Assembly (NCBI GenBank): GCA_035691285.1
Contig: DASSJI010000050.1
Span: 1 to 20,355, forward strand
Source: DATFEN01 sp035691285
Lineage (GTDB): Bacteria > Acidobacteriota > Vicinamibacteria > Fen-336
Length of the DNA: 20,355 nucleotides
Reading direction: 5' to 3'
The notes under the pieces were generated by a model. That model did not search any database and had not been told where the DNA came from. It worked only from the letters and a program-made list of their open reading frames with translations. Shown here piece after piece: positions 1 through 7,775 of the stretch; the stretch's first letter is position 1, and each line of letters starts with the position of its first letter. The position numbers were made by a program, and so were the translations under genes.

Positions 1-106
1 CCGAGCCCACGAGGTCGCGGGCCATCGCCGACACGCGGCGGGCGGGATCGAGTCCTGTCTCGTGGGCCAGGCCTGCCACGTCGTGCACGGCGCGCACTCC
101 GGTCAT
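1..106 (-). CDS. N-terminal fragment of an unrecognised protein
   Basis: An open frame starts at an ATG (104-106, minus strand) and runs off the window edge after 35 codons. It begins MTGVRAVHDVAGLA and almost every codon ends in G or C, matching the confident genes nearby. It lies 28 bases downstream of the zinc-ribbon membrane gene on the same strand, so the two may be co-transcribed. There is no clear Shine-Dalgarno sequence, so the start is uncertain. I do not recognise the family from this short stretch. Confidence 0.45.
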   Translation of the reverse strand, partial: MTGVRAVHDVAGLAHETGLDPARRVSAMARDLVGS

Positions 107-134
107 GGGCCCGCCACTATGCCACAGAAGCGCG

Positions 135-1034
135 CTAGCGGCGCTCGCCCGTGTCCAGCATCACGCCCAGCGCGAGCGCCACGCGCCGATCGAGGGTTCG
201 GGCCGGGTCCGGGCTCAGGTCCAGCACGTAGCGGTCGAGCAGGGTGAACTTGCGGTTGAAGCGCCCGATCTCCTCCTCGGTGTCGCCGCGCAGGAACACG
301 AAGTTCATGACGAAGAGGTTGGACACGAAGCGCCGCAGGATCGCGCGCAGCACGGAGTCCTCGCGCGCGACGCACAGGCGGCGCCCATCGGGCGCGTCGC
401 AGGTCCACTTCTTGCGAAGGAGGTCCGTCAGCAGGTTCTTGCTGAGGCGGGCCAGCGGCCGGCCCTGGGCGTCGTTCACCGTGTAGGTGTAGGTCAGCAC
501 GTAGAACTTCCGGTCCTGGAGGACCTCGAGCAGCTTCTCGGCGCGGCTCTCGTCCCGGTAGAAGTGGACGTGCCGCTTCGGCCCGAGGGCGGTCGCCACC
601 ACCACGAGCGCCGGCAGCGCGAGCACCAGGCCGGCGATGAACACGAGCGGCGCGTCGAAGTGCATCCCGGCCCAGACGAAGGGCGCGGCCACGAGGGCGG
701 CGGCCCCCAGGCCCCCGACCAGCCCGACCAGGCTCTTGAGATGATGCGCCGGCCGCTCGACGAACAGGATCGGCTGGCCCTGCTCGTCCCAGACGACGTA
801 CTTCTCGTGAAGGCTCAGCGCCCTCTGCCGCAGGAGGAAGCGGTCCCGGTCGAAGGCCGGATCGAGGGCCTGGTCGCCTCGCGGAAGGGGCGGGCTGGCC
901 GCAGCCGCGGGCGCCACCGAGTCGCGAGACGCGGCGGCCGCAGTGGCCGTCAGCGGCTTGCCGCACGCCTTGCAGTTCGGGCCTTTCGGCATCTGGACCA
1001 GGCCGCACTTCGGGCAGCGCACGCTTCCGGGCAT
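135..1034 (-). CDS. Zinc-ribbon, two-TM LURP-one/scramblase-related protein
   Basis: The 299-residue protein opens with a zinc ribbon: CPKCG at 7-11 and CKACG at 21-25 supply four Cys ligands. An Ala/Pro linker follows. The segment from about residue 64 (FLLRQRALSLHEKYVVWDE) resembles the first strands of LURP-one-related/phospholipid-scramblase-like proteins. Two hydrophobic segments (about 101-123 and 129-150) interrupt that fold, which resumes and ends with FNRKFTLLDRYVLDLS at 259-274, a typical ending for this group. It is probably an inner-membrane protein whose exact role is unknown; lipid or membrane sensing is a guess. The ATG is preceded by GGAGG five bases upstream, which argues against a longer upstream start. 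Confidence 0.75.
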   Translation of the reverse strand: MPGSVRCPKCGLVQMPKGPNCKACGKPLTATAAAASRDSVAPAAAASPPLPRGDQALDPAFDRDRFLLRQRALSLHEKYVVWDEQGQPILFVERPAHHLKSLVGLVGGLGAAALVAAPFVWAGMHFDAPLVFIAGLVLALPALVVVATALGPKRHVHFYRDESRAEKLLEVLQDRKFYVLTYTYTVNDAQGRPLARLSKNLLTDLLRKKWTCDAPDGRRLCVAREDSVLRAILRRFVSNLFVMNFVFLRGDTEEEIGRFNRKFTLLDRYVLDLSPDPARTLDRRVALALGVMLDTGERR

Positions 1035-1073
1035 CGACGCCTCCGGTTGGGATCCCGCGGGGCCAAGTGTAGA

Positions 1074-1096
1074 ACACGTATGAGCCGGGCACGTGT
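1074..1096. promoter_or_regulatory. Inverted repeat in divergent intergenic region
   Basis: The arms ACACGT (1074-1079) and ACGTGT (1091-1096) are perfect inverted repeats separated by 11 bases. They lie between the divergent zinc-ribbon gene and the diguanylate cyclase gene. On the minus strand a TACACT hexamer at 1071-1066, a possible -10 box, sits directly beside the left arm, so a regulator bound here could affect that promoter. No convincing -35 box is visible and the repeat is short, so this is only a candidate operator. Confidence 0.25.
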
Positions 1097-1258
1097 GCAG
1101 CGTGTGTCCGGAAAACGGACGCCCTGTGGCCGATCGCCAGCCATCTCGACCCCAGGGCGCCGGGTGCATCCTTGCGGGCAAGTCTCGATCTGTCAGTGAG
1201 TTGAAGCGTTTCGGCCTCCCAATTCCAGGCCCGGCAGGTCGCTTGCAGGTTGCAGTGC

Positions 1259-2506
1259 ATGGTCCTGGCCCTCGTTCTCGCCGCCGTCCTGGGCGCGCTC
1301 CTGCTTCTCTACGCGTGGCGTGCCTTCACCGCGCAGGAGAAGGACCTCGTCGAGATGCGGCGCCAGGTCGATTCCGCGGCGCGCGATTGCACGGTCCAGC
1401 GCCGGGAGGCCGACCGGGCGCAGCAGGACCGGCAGTTCCTCCTCCACTTCCTGCGCGACTTCCCACACGTGACTCGCGAGCTCCACGCCGGCCTGCGTGA
1501 GCGCGAGGTGCCGTCCCTGCTGCTGCGGGTCGTGGAACGCACCTTCGAGCCCCGCGGCGTCGTGGTGTACGTCAGGCGCCGCGCCGCGGAAGGCTCTCCG
1601 GAGCGGGCCGGTCGGCTGGTGGCGGCAGCCGTCGCGCCGGAGACGAGCCCTGTCGGCGTCGGCGACGAGGCGGCGCTGGGCGCGGGCGAGGTCGGCTATG
1701 CCGCCGAGGTCCAACGCGTGCTCAGCCGCCACGACTTCGAAAGCGTTCCCGCCACCGCGCGGATGACGCTGCGGGCGGGACGAGTCCCAGGCTTCGACCC
1801 CGACTTCGTCGCGCCCATGGTCTGCGGCGAGGAGACCCTGGGCGCCATCGCGATCGTCGGCTCGGCGCGGACCGGGGAGGACGCACGGGCGGTGCTGCGG
1901 CTCGTCGCCGAAGCCGGGGCGAAGGCGCTCCGCGACGCCGCCACCTATGCCCAGATGCGGATTTCGGCGGACCTCGACGGCCTCACCGGGATCCTGAACA
2001 AGCGCGAGGCGACGCGGGCCCTGTCCGAGCAGACGCTGGCCGCGGAGGGCGAGAGCGAGCCGCTCTCGGTCTTCCTCTTCGACATCGACAACTTCAAACA
2101 CTACAACGACGCGAACGGCCACCTGGCCGGCGACGGGCTGCTCCGCGACCTGGCCCGCCTCGTCAAGCAGCACATCCGCCGCGACGACGTGTTCGGACGC
2201 TTCGGCGGCGAGGAGTTCCTCCTGGTGCTGCCCAGGACGGGGCAGGCCCAGGCGCTCGCCGTGGCGGACAAGGTGCGCGCCGTGATCGCCGCGCATCCGT
2301 TCCCGTTCGCGGGCGCGCAGCCGCTCGGCCATTTGAGCGTCAGCGGCGGCGTGGCGGAGTTCCCGGTGGACGGGCAGGACAGCGCCGCGTTGCTGCGGGC
2401 CGCCGACCACGCCCTTTACGAGGCCAAGGCGAAGGGACGCGACCGCGTGCTCGCCGTCGACCGCTCCTTCCTGAGCGACGAGAGCGCCGCGGCCCGAGCG
2501 GGCTGA
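1259..2506 (+). CDS. Membrane-anchored GAF-like/GGDEF diguanylate cyclase
   Basis: This protein of 415 residues is expected to make cyclic-di-GMP from two GTP. An N-terminal hydrophobic anchor (about 1-19) leads into a charged, probably coiled-coil stretch (25-65). A GAF-like sensory region of weak similarity covers about 75-230. The C-terminal GGDEF domain starts at DGLTGILNKR and includes FDIDNFK (274-280) and an intact GGEEF active site (316-320). RRDD at 307-310 sits five residues before GGEEF, exactly where the RxxD product-inhibition site is found, so feedback inhibition is likely. A TTG at 1250 is in frame, but the ATG at 1259 has a weak AGG about nine bases upstream. The gene converges on the DinB gene with a 10-base gap. 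Confidence 0.9.
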   Translation: MVLALVLAAVLGALLLLYAWRAFTAQEKDLVEMRRQVDSAARDCTVQRREADRAQQDRQFLLHFLRDFPHVTRELHAGLREREVPSLLLRVVERTFEPRGVVVYVRRRAAEGSPERAGRLVAAAVAPETSPVGVGDEAALGAGEVGYAAEVQRVLSRHDFESVPATARMTLRAGRVPGFDPDFVAPMVCGEETLGAIAIVGSARTGEDARAVLRLVAEAGAKALRDAATYAQMRISADLDGLTGILNKREATRALSEQTLAAEGESEPLSVFLFDIDNFKHYNDANGHLAGDGLLRDLARLVKQHIRRDDVFGRFGGEEFLLVLPRTGQAQALAVADKVRAVIAAHPFPFAGAQPLGHLSVSGGVAEFPVDGQDSAALLRAADHALYEAKAKGRDRVLAVDRSFLSDESAAARAG

Positions 2507-2516
2507 GAGCCCGCGT

Positions 2517-2996
2517 CTAGTCCTTCCAGGCGCCGAGCAGGCGTCGGACCAGGACGAGCTGGCCGAGGTGGTAGGCGTTGTGGTCGGCCAGCATCAGCGC
2601 CTCGCGGAGGATCGCCTGGCCGTCCCCGTGCGGGATGCGGGCGAAGAGGTCCGTCTTGGGATCGGCGACGAGCTTCTCCATCTGCGCGAGGTCGGCCTTG
2701 AAGGCCGCGACGCTCGCGTCCCACGCCGCCTCGTCCGGGGGAGCCTCCGACTTCGGCCAGTAGCCCTCGGGCATCTCCGGCGACACGTGGTCCGCCCGCC
2801 GGCTGAACTCGAGGATGTCCCATTGGCAGATGCGCAGATGCTCCAGCAGCTGCCAGGCGGTGTGGGGCGAGCCCTTGGGCTTCACGCCTCGCAGCTTGGG
2901 AGGCCAGTCCGCGATCACCGCGTCGAAGGTCGCATGAGCATGGCCGCCGCGCAGCAACTCGTGGACGTGGTGGACGAGGGTCTTCCTACGGGGCAT
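2517..2996 (-). CDS. DinB-like four-helix-bundle protein
   Basis: The protein has 159 residues, the usual size for DinB/YfiT-like proteins. These are four-helix bundles with a His triad that binds a divalent metal; family members include thiol-dependent transferases and many proteins of unknown function. The likely triad is His53 (in WQLLEHLR) with His139 and His143 (in ADHNAYHLGQL), and the C-terminal HxxxH spacing is characteristic. There is no signal peptide, so it should be cytoplasmic. The start ATG has a strong GGAGGAGG upstream. It stands alone between convergent and divergent neighbours. Its substrate cannot be inferred. Confidence 0.85.
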   Translation of the reverse strand: MPRRKTLVHHVHELLRGGHAHATFDAVIADWPPKLRGVKPKGSPHTAWQLLEHLRICQWDILEFSRRADHVSPEMPEGYWPKSEAPPDEAAWDASVAAFKADLAQMEKLVADPKTDLFARIPHGDGQAILREALMLADHNAYHLGQLVLVRRLLGAWKD

Positions 2997-3198
2997 GTCT
3001 CGGCCTCCTCCGGGTCGGCCGAGAAGCTACGACCTGCCAGGCAAGCATGTCAAACCTCGCGCGCGCAGCAGGACGGCGCAGACTTTGCGCGACGCGTGGT
3101 CGGGGTGCGGCTGCCGCAACTCCTTGCTGGTCTTGCCGATGACGCTGAGGCGCCGACTGGCCTGTCCCTTGCTCGTGGGCAAGGGGGAGGACATGTCC

Positions 3199-3687
3199 AT
3201 GAGGAACGCGCGAATCGCATTGGGTGCGTTGGCGGTGGCGGGCCTCTTCCCGCTCATCGCCTCGGGCCAGGGCATGGGACACCACGGTGCCGGCCACTGC
3301 GGCTGTCCGCACTGCGGCGGCATGGCCGGGTCCGGGCAGCCGGGCGCGGGTTCCGGCGCGCAGTACGACCCCGGGACCGTGACGACGCTGCGCGGCACGG
3401 TGGCCGACGTGTCCGTGGTCGCCAGCCGCGGCGGGCGCATGGGCGGAGTGCATCTCTCCCTCCGCAGCGGGGAGGCCGAGCAGCAGGCCGTGCTCGGGCC
3501 GAGCTGGTTCCTGGAGAGCGAGGGTCTCAGGCTGGCGAAGGGCGACGACATCGAGATCACGGGGTCGCTGGTCGACGCCGACGGCAAGGACCTGCTGATC
3601 GCGGCGCAGGTCAAGAAGGGCGAGAAGTCCGTGCGCCTGCGCGACGAGCAAGGCATTCCCGCCTGGGCCGGCGGCCCGCCCCGCTAG
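3199..3687 (+). CDS. Exported OB-fold-like protein with His/Cys-rich N-terminus
   Basis: The 162-residue protein starts with a signal peptide (MRNARIALGALAVAGLFPL, cleavage probably near ASG-QG). A His/Cys/Gly-rich stretch (GHHGAGHCGCPHCGG) follows and could bind a soft metal. The rest (about 50-155) is a small beta-rich domain with the pattern LRGTVADV, GVHLSLRSG, KGDDIEITGSLV and LLIAAQVKKG, resembling bacterial OB-fold (BOF-like) periplasmic domains. The AGGGGGAGG at 3182-3190 is eight bases from the ATG at 3199 but only two from the ATG at 3193, so the later start is preferred. It is seven bases upstream of the Nfn-like gene and probably heads that operon. The function is unknown. Confidence 0.7.
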   Translation: MRNARIALGALAVAGLFPLIASGQGMGHHGAGHCGCPHCGGMAGSGQPGAGSGAQYDPGTVTTLRGTVADVSVVASRGGRMGGVHLSLRSGEAEQQAVLGPSWFLESEGLRLAKGDDIEITGSLVDADGKDLLIAAQVKKGEKSVRLRDEQGIPAWAGGPPR

Positions 3688-3694
3688 CCCCCGC

Positions 3695-5995
3695 ATGTAC
3701 TCGATCGTCCGCCGGGAAGCCTTCTCCGACACGACCTTCCTCTGGGAGGTTCGGGCTCCGGACGTGGCTCGCGCGGCGCGCCCGGGGCACTTCGTGATGG
3801 TGCGCCTCCACGAAGGCTCCGAGCGCGTCCCGCTGACGATCGCCGACTACGACGTCGAGCGCGGGACCGTCACGCTCGTGGTGCAGGCGCTCGGCAAGAG
3901 CACCCGCGAGATGATGGCGCGCTACCGGCAGGGCGACGCCTTCGCGGACCTCGTGGGCCCGCTCGGGCGGCCCCAGCACGTCGAGCGGGTGGGGCACGTG
4001 GCGCTCGTGGGCGGGGGGCTCGGCGTCGCGCCCATCTTCCCGCAGCTCCGCGCCTTCGCGGCCGCGGGCAACCGAACGACGGGCATCATCGGGTTCCGCA
4101 CGAAGGACCTCGTGTTCTGGGAGGACCGCTTCCGCCGCGAGAGCGACCGGCTCGTCGTGTGCACCGACGACGGCAGCCACGGCAAGGCCGGCTTTGTGAC
4201 GGCCGCTCTCGAGGAGCTTCTCGCGTCGGACAGGCCCGACCTCGTCGTCGCGATCGGTCCGCTCCCGATGATGGAAGCCTGCGCCGCGACCACGCGCCCC
4301 TTCGGCGTGAGGACCCTGGTCTCCCTCAACGCGATCATGGTGGACGGCACGGGAATGTGCGGATCCTGCCGCGTCACGGTGGACGGACGCGTCCGCTTCG
4401 CGTGCGTGGACGGCCCCGACTTCGACGGCCATCGTGTGGACTTCGCCGAGCTCGGCGCGCGCCAGCGGCGCTTCAAGGCGCAGGAGTCCCGCGCCAACGA
4501 GGACTACGCCCACGTCTGCAACCTCGAGAAGCAGCTCTTCGAGGAGCAGAAACGCAACTACAAGAAGATCAAGGACCTCACCCCGCATCAGACGCGCATG
4601 CCGGAGCGCGACGCCCGCGAGCGGGCGGGGAGCTTCGAGGAGGTCAACCTCGGCTACACCCTCGGAGACGCCCTCGCCGAGGCGGAGCGCTGCATCCAGT
4701 GCACGAAGCCCACCTGCATCGCCGGCTGCCCCGTCGCGATCGACATCCCGCGCTTCATGCGCCACGTGCTGGTGCGCGACTTCGACGCGGCGCTCGGCGT
4801 GATCTACGAGTCGAACATGTTCCCGTCGATCTGCGGGCGCGTCTGCCCGCAAGAATCGCAGTGCGAGGCCGAGTGCCTGATCGGGCGCAAGGTCGAGTCC
4901 GTGGCGATCGGCCGTCTGGAGCGCTACCTGGGCGACAACGCCCGGCCGCCTTCGGCCCGGCCGCCCGAGGGGCTGCCCCGGCTGGGACGCGTGGCGATCG
5001 TCGGCTCCGGGCCGGCGGGCCTCTCGTGCGCCGCCGACCTCGTCCGCGCGGGCGCCCAGGTCACGATCTACGAGGCGCTCCACGTCGTGGGCGGCGTGCT
5101 GCGCTACGGGATCCCGGCCTTCCGCCTGCCCCGCGAGATCATCGACCGCGAGGTGCAGCGGCTTCGCGACATGGGCGTCGCCATCGAGACCAACAAGGTC
5201 GTCGGCAAGACGTTCACGGTGCCGCAGCTCCTCGGCGAGATGGGCTTCGACGCGGTGTTCCTGGGCGTGGGCGCGGGCGCCCCCACGTTCCTCGGTATCC
5301 CCGGCGAGTTCGCGGGGCGCGTGTACAGCGCCAACGAGTTCCTGACCCGCGTCAACCTGATGGGCGGCGACCGCTTCCCCTATCGCGACACGCCCGTCTC
5401 GATCGGCAAGAGCGCCGTCGTGATCGGCGCCGGGAACACGGCGATGGACTGCCTGCGGGTCGCGAAGCGGCTCGGCGCGGAGACCGTGCGCTGCGTCTAC
5501 CGCCGCTCCGAGGCCGAGGCGCCCGCCCGGGTCGAGGAGCTGCGCCACGCCAAGGAGGAGGGGATCGAGTTCCTGTTCCTCCACGCGCCGGTCGAGATCT
5601 TCGTGGACGGCGCCGGCGACGTGCGCGGCATGCGCATCGAGAAGATGGCCCTCGGCGAGCCCGACGCGACCGGCCGGCGCAAGCCGGTGCCCCTCGGAGA
5701 GTTCGTCGAGCTCGAATGCGACACCGTCATCTACGCCCTGGGCACCAAGGCCAACCCGATCGTGACCGAGTCGACGCCGGGCCTCGGCCTCGACAAGCGG
5801 GGGTACATCGTGGCCGACGAGAAGACCCAGGCCACGAACCTGCCGGGCGTCTTCGCTGGAGGCGACATCGTGACGGGCGGGGCGACCGTGATCCTCGCCA
5901 TGGGCGCGGGCCGGCGCGCCGCCAGCGCGATCGGCGACTACCTGCGGAGCAAGGGCGCCCGGAGCGCCGAGGAGAGCGCGTGCGCGACGATCTGA
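3695..5995 (+). CDS. NfnA-NfnB fusion: ferredoxin/NAD(P)H oxidoreductase
   Basis: The 766-residue protein joins both subunits of an Nfn-type enzyme, which reversibly couples reduced ferredoxin plus NADH to NADPH formation. Residues 1-250 are NfnA/SudB-like: a ferredoxin-reductase fold with GGGLGVAP (106-113) and a [2Fe-2S] site with DGTGMCGSC (Cys222, Cys225), Cys237 and probably Asp218. Residues 280-766 are NfnB/GltD-like: iron-sulfur Cys groups at 333/336/341/345 and 380/384/390/394, FAD motif GSGPAG (437-442), NADPH motif GAGNTA (578-583) and a C-terminal GVFAGGDIVTGG. Such fusions are often labelled 'dihydroorotate dehydrogenase B NAD-binding subunit/glutamate synthase', but no pyrD or gltB is adjacent. 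The start has no Shine-Dalgarno sequence, suggesting coupling to the upstream gene. Electron bifurcation itself is inferred. Confidence 0.88.
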   Translation: MYSIVRREAFSDTTFLWEVRAPDVARAARPGHFVMVRLHEGSERVPLTIADYDVERGTVTLVVQALGKSTREMMARYRQGDAFADLVGPLGRPQHVERVGHVALVGGGLGVAPIFPQLRAFAAAGNRTTGIIGFRTKDLVFWEDRFRRESDRLVVCTDDGSHGKAGFVTAALEELLASDRPDLVVAIGPLPMMEACAATTRPFGVRTLVSLNAIMVDGTGMCGSCRVTVDGRVRFACVDGPDFDGHRVDFAELGARQRRFKAQESRANEDYAHVCNLEKQLFEEQKRNYKKIKDLTPHQTRMPERDARERAGSFEEVNLGYTLGDALAEAERCIQCTKPTCIAGCPVAIDIPRFMRHVLVRDFDAALGVIYESNMFPSICGRVCPQESQCEAECLIGRKVESVAIGRLERYLGDNARPPSARPPEGLPRLGRVAIVGSGPAGLSCAADLVRAGAQVTIYEALHVVGGVLRYGIPAFRLPREIIDREVQRLRDMGVAIETNKVVGKTFTVPQLLGEMGFDAVFLGVGAGAPTFLGIPGEFAGRVYSANEFLTRVNLMGGDRFPYRDTPVSIGKSAVVIGAGNTAMDCLRVAKRLGAETVRCVYRRSEAEAPARVEELRHAKEEGIEFLFLHAPVEIFVDGAGDVRGMRIEKMALGEPDATGRRKPVPLGEFVELECDTVIYALGTKANPIVTESTPGLGLDKRGYIVADEKTQATNLPGVFAGGDIVTGGATVILAMGAGRRAASAIGDYLRSKGARSAEESACATI

Positions 5996-7767
5996 TCATC
6001 GGGATGGCGGGCGCCGGCGGGGACGGCATCGTGTCCGCGGGCGAGTCGCTCCTCCTCGCGGTGGCCCGGGAGGGCTACCACGCCGTCATGACCAAGAGCT
6101 TCGGCTCCCAGATCCGCGGCGGCGAGTCCTCCTGCCGCGTGCGCATCTCGACCCGGCCCGTGCTCACGCCGGGCGGCCTGCTCGACGTCGCGGTCGCCCT
6201 GAACTGGGACGACTTCCTCCGCTTCGGCGCCGAGCTGCCGGTGAGCGGCCGGACCGTGGTCGTCTACGACAGCCAGACGGGCGTCGCGCCCTCGCGCGTT
6301 CCCCTCGGCGGCGTCTCGCCCCTCGAGGCGCACGCCGTGCCGATCGCCGAGATGGCGAAGCGCACCGCCGGCTCGGACAGGGCCAAGAACAGCGTGGTCC
6401 TGGGGCTGCTCGCCGGGTGGTTCGCGCTGGCGAAGGAGCGCCTCGAGGACGGCATCCGCCGCAAGCTGGCGAGGAAGGGGGCGGAGGTCGTCGAGGCCAA
6501 CCTCAAGGCCTTCGCCGCCGGCCTCGAGCACGCCGCCGCGCATCCGCTGACCGCCCCGTTCGCGATGGCGCCCGCCCAGCGGCGCGGCGAGACGCTCGTC
6601 GTCGACGGCAACGAGATGTGTGGCGCGGCGGCGATCTTCGCGGGCTGCCAGTTCTTCGGCGGCTACCCGATCACGCCCTCCACCGAGATCATGCAGTACC
6701 TCTCCCGCGAGATCTGGCGCTACGGCGGCACCGTGCTGCAGGCCGAGGACGAGATCGCCGGCATCGGGGCCGCCGTGGGCGCCTCGTTCGCGGGTCGCAA
6801 AGCCATGACCGCGACCTCGGGGCCGGGCATGTCGCTCAAGACCGAAATGCTGGGCCTGGCCACGATCGCCGAGCTCCCCCTCGTCTGCGTCAACGTGCAG
6901 CGGGGCGGGCCGTCCACCGGCATCCCGACCAAGAGCGAGCAGTCCGACCTGTTCCAGGCCGTCTTCTCGGCCCACGGCGACGCCGTGCGCCCGGTGCTGG
7001 CGCCGACGAGCGTCGCCGACACCTTCGACGTGACCGTCGAGGCCTTCAACATCGCGGAGCAGTACCAGACGCCGGTCATCCTCCTGTCCGACCAGGAGAT
7101 CGCCCAACGCAAGGAGACGGTCGAGCCGATCGACACCACGGCCTTCAGCGTCGTCGAGCGGCGTCGGCCCACCGAGGCTGACCTCGCCTCCTACGCGCGC
7201 TTCCGCATGACCGAGAGCGGGGTGAGCCCGATCAGCGAGCCCGGCATGGCCGGCGGCAACTACCTGGCGTCGGGGATCGAGCACACCGAGAGGGGCGCGC
7301 CCACCGCCAGCGGCGAGATCCACGCGGCCATGAACGAGAAGCGCATCCGGAAGCTCGACCCGCTCAAGTCGCGACGCGACCTGTTCCGGACCGAGGGAGA
7401 TCCCGAGTCGCCGCTCGCCCTCGTCAGCTGGGGCAGCCTGGCAGGCGTCGCGCGCGAGGCGCAGCGCCTGGCCGCGGGCGACGGGCTCCGGGTCAAGCTC
7501 CTGGTGCCGACGCTCCTGTTCCCCGTGGCCGAGACCGTCTACCGCGAATTCCTGGCCTCGGTCCAGGCCGGCCTCGTCGTCGAGCAGTCCCACCAGGGCC
7601 AGCTCTACCGGCTGCTCCGCATGCACCTGGATCTGCCGGCGGGGCTGCGCTCCCTCGCTCGCAGCGGCTCGAACCCCATCGCCCCGGCCGAGGTGGTCGC
7701 GAGGCTGCGCGAGGCCGCCATGGCCCTCCAGCGACGGCCCGAGCTCCACCTCGTCTCGCAGGAGTAG
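5980..7767 (+). CDS. korA: 2-oxoacid:ferredoxin oxidoreductase, fused gamma-alpha (KorA)
   Basis: This is the gamma-alpha subunit (595 residues) of an enzyme converting a 2-oxoacid, CoA and ferredoxin to acyl-CoA, CO2 and reduced ferredoxin, reversibly. Residues 1-185 are the gamma domain: GAGGDGIVSAG (11-21, Asp where GxGGQG usually has Gln), then FGSQIRGGESSCRVRIS. The alpha part starts near 205 and carries GGYPITPSTE (227-236), EDEIAGIGAAVGAS (256-269), SGPGMSLKTE (280-289) and RGGPSTGIPTK (308-318). The last is typical of KorA-type rather than pyruvate-type enzymes, so 2-oxoglutarate is the best-guess substrate; branched 2-oxoacids are possible. The GTG start overlaps the Nfn gene by 16 bases and has GAGGAG about six bases upstream, indicating translational coupling. 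Confidence 0.9.
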   Translation: MRDDLIIGMAGAGGDGIVSAGESLLLAVAREGYHAVMTKSFGSQIRGGESSCRVRISTRPVLTPGGLLDVAVALNWDDFLRFGAELPVSGRTVVVYDSQTGVAPSRVPLGGVSPLEAHAVPIAEMAKRTAGSDRAKNSVVLGLLAGWFALAKERLEDGIRRKLARKGAEVVEANLKAFAAGLEHAAAHPLTAPFAMAPAQRRGETLVVDGNEMCGAAAIFAGCQFFGGYPITPSTEIMQYLSREIWRYGGTVLQAEDEIAGIGAAVGASFAGRKAMTATSGPGMSLKTEMLGLATIAELPLVCVNVQRGGPSTGIPTKSEQSDLFQAVFSAHGDAVRPVLAPTSVADTFDVTVEAFNIAEQYQTPVILLSDQEIAQRKETVEPIDTTAFSVVERRRPTEADLASYARFRMTESGVSPISEPGMAGGNYLASGIEHTERGAPTASGEIHAAMNEKRIRKLDPLKSRRDLFRTEGDPESPLALVSWGSLAGVAREAQRLAAGDGLRVKLLVPTLLFPVAETVYREFLASVQAGLVVEQSHQGQLYRLLRMHLDLPAGLRSLARSGSNPIAPAEVVARLREAAMALQRRPELHLVSQE

Positions 7768-7775
7768 GAGGACAC

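Noticed and set aside
3611..5584. Minus-strand open frame of 657 codons opposite the Nfn fusion
   Set aside because: The sense frame carries complete iron-sulfur, FAD and NADPH motifs; the antisense frame shows none.
4159..5979. Upstream extension of the korA frame
   Set aside because: It overlaps the Nfn gene in another frame and is Arg-rich; the KorA homology begins at the GTG at 5980 with a ribosome site.
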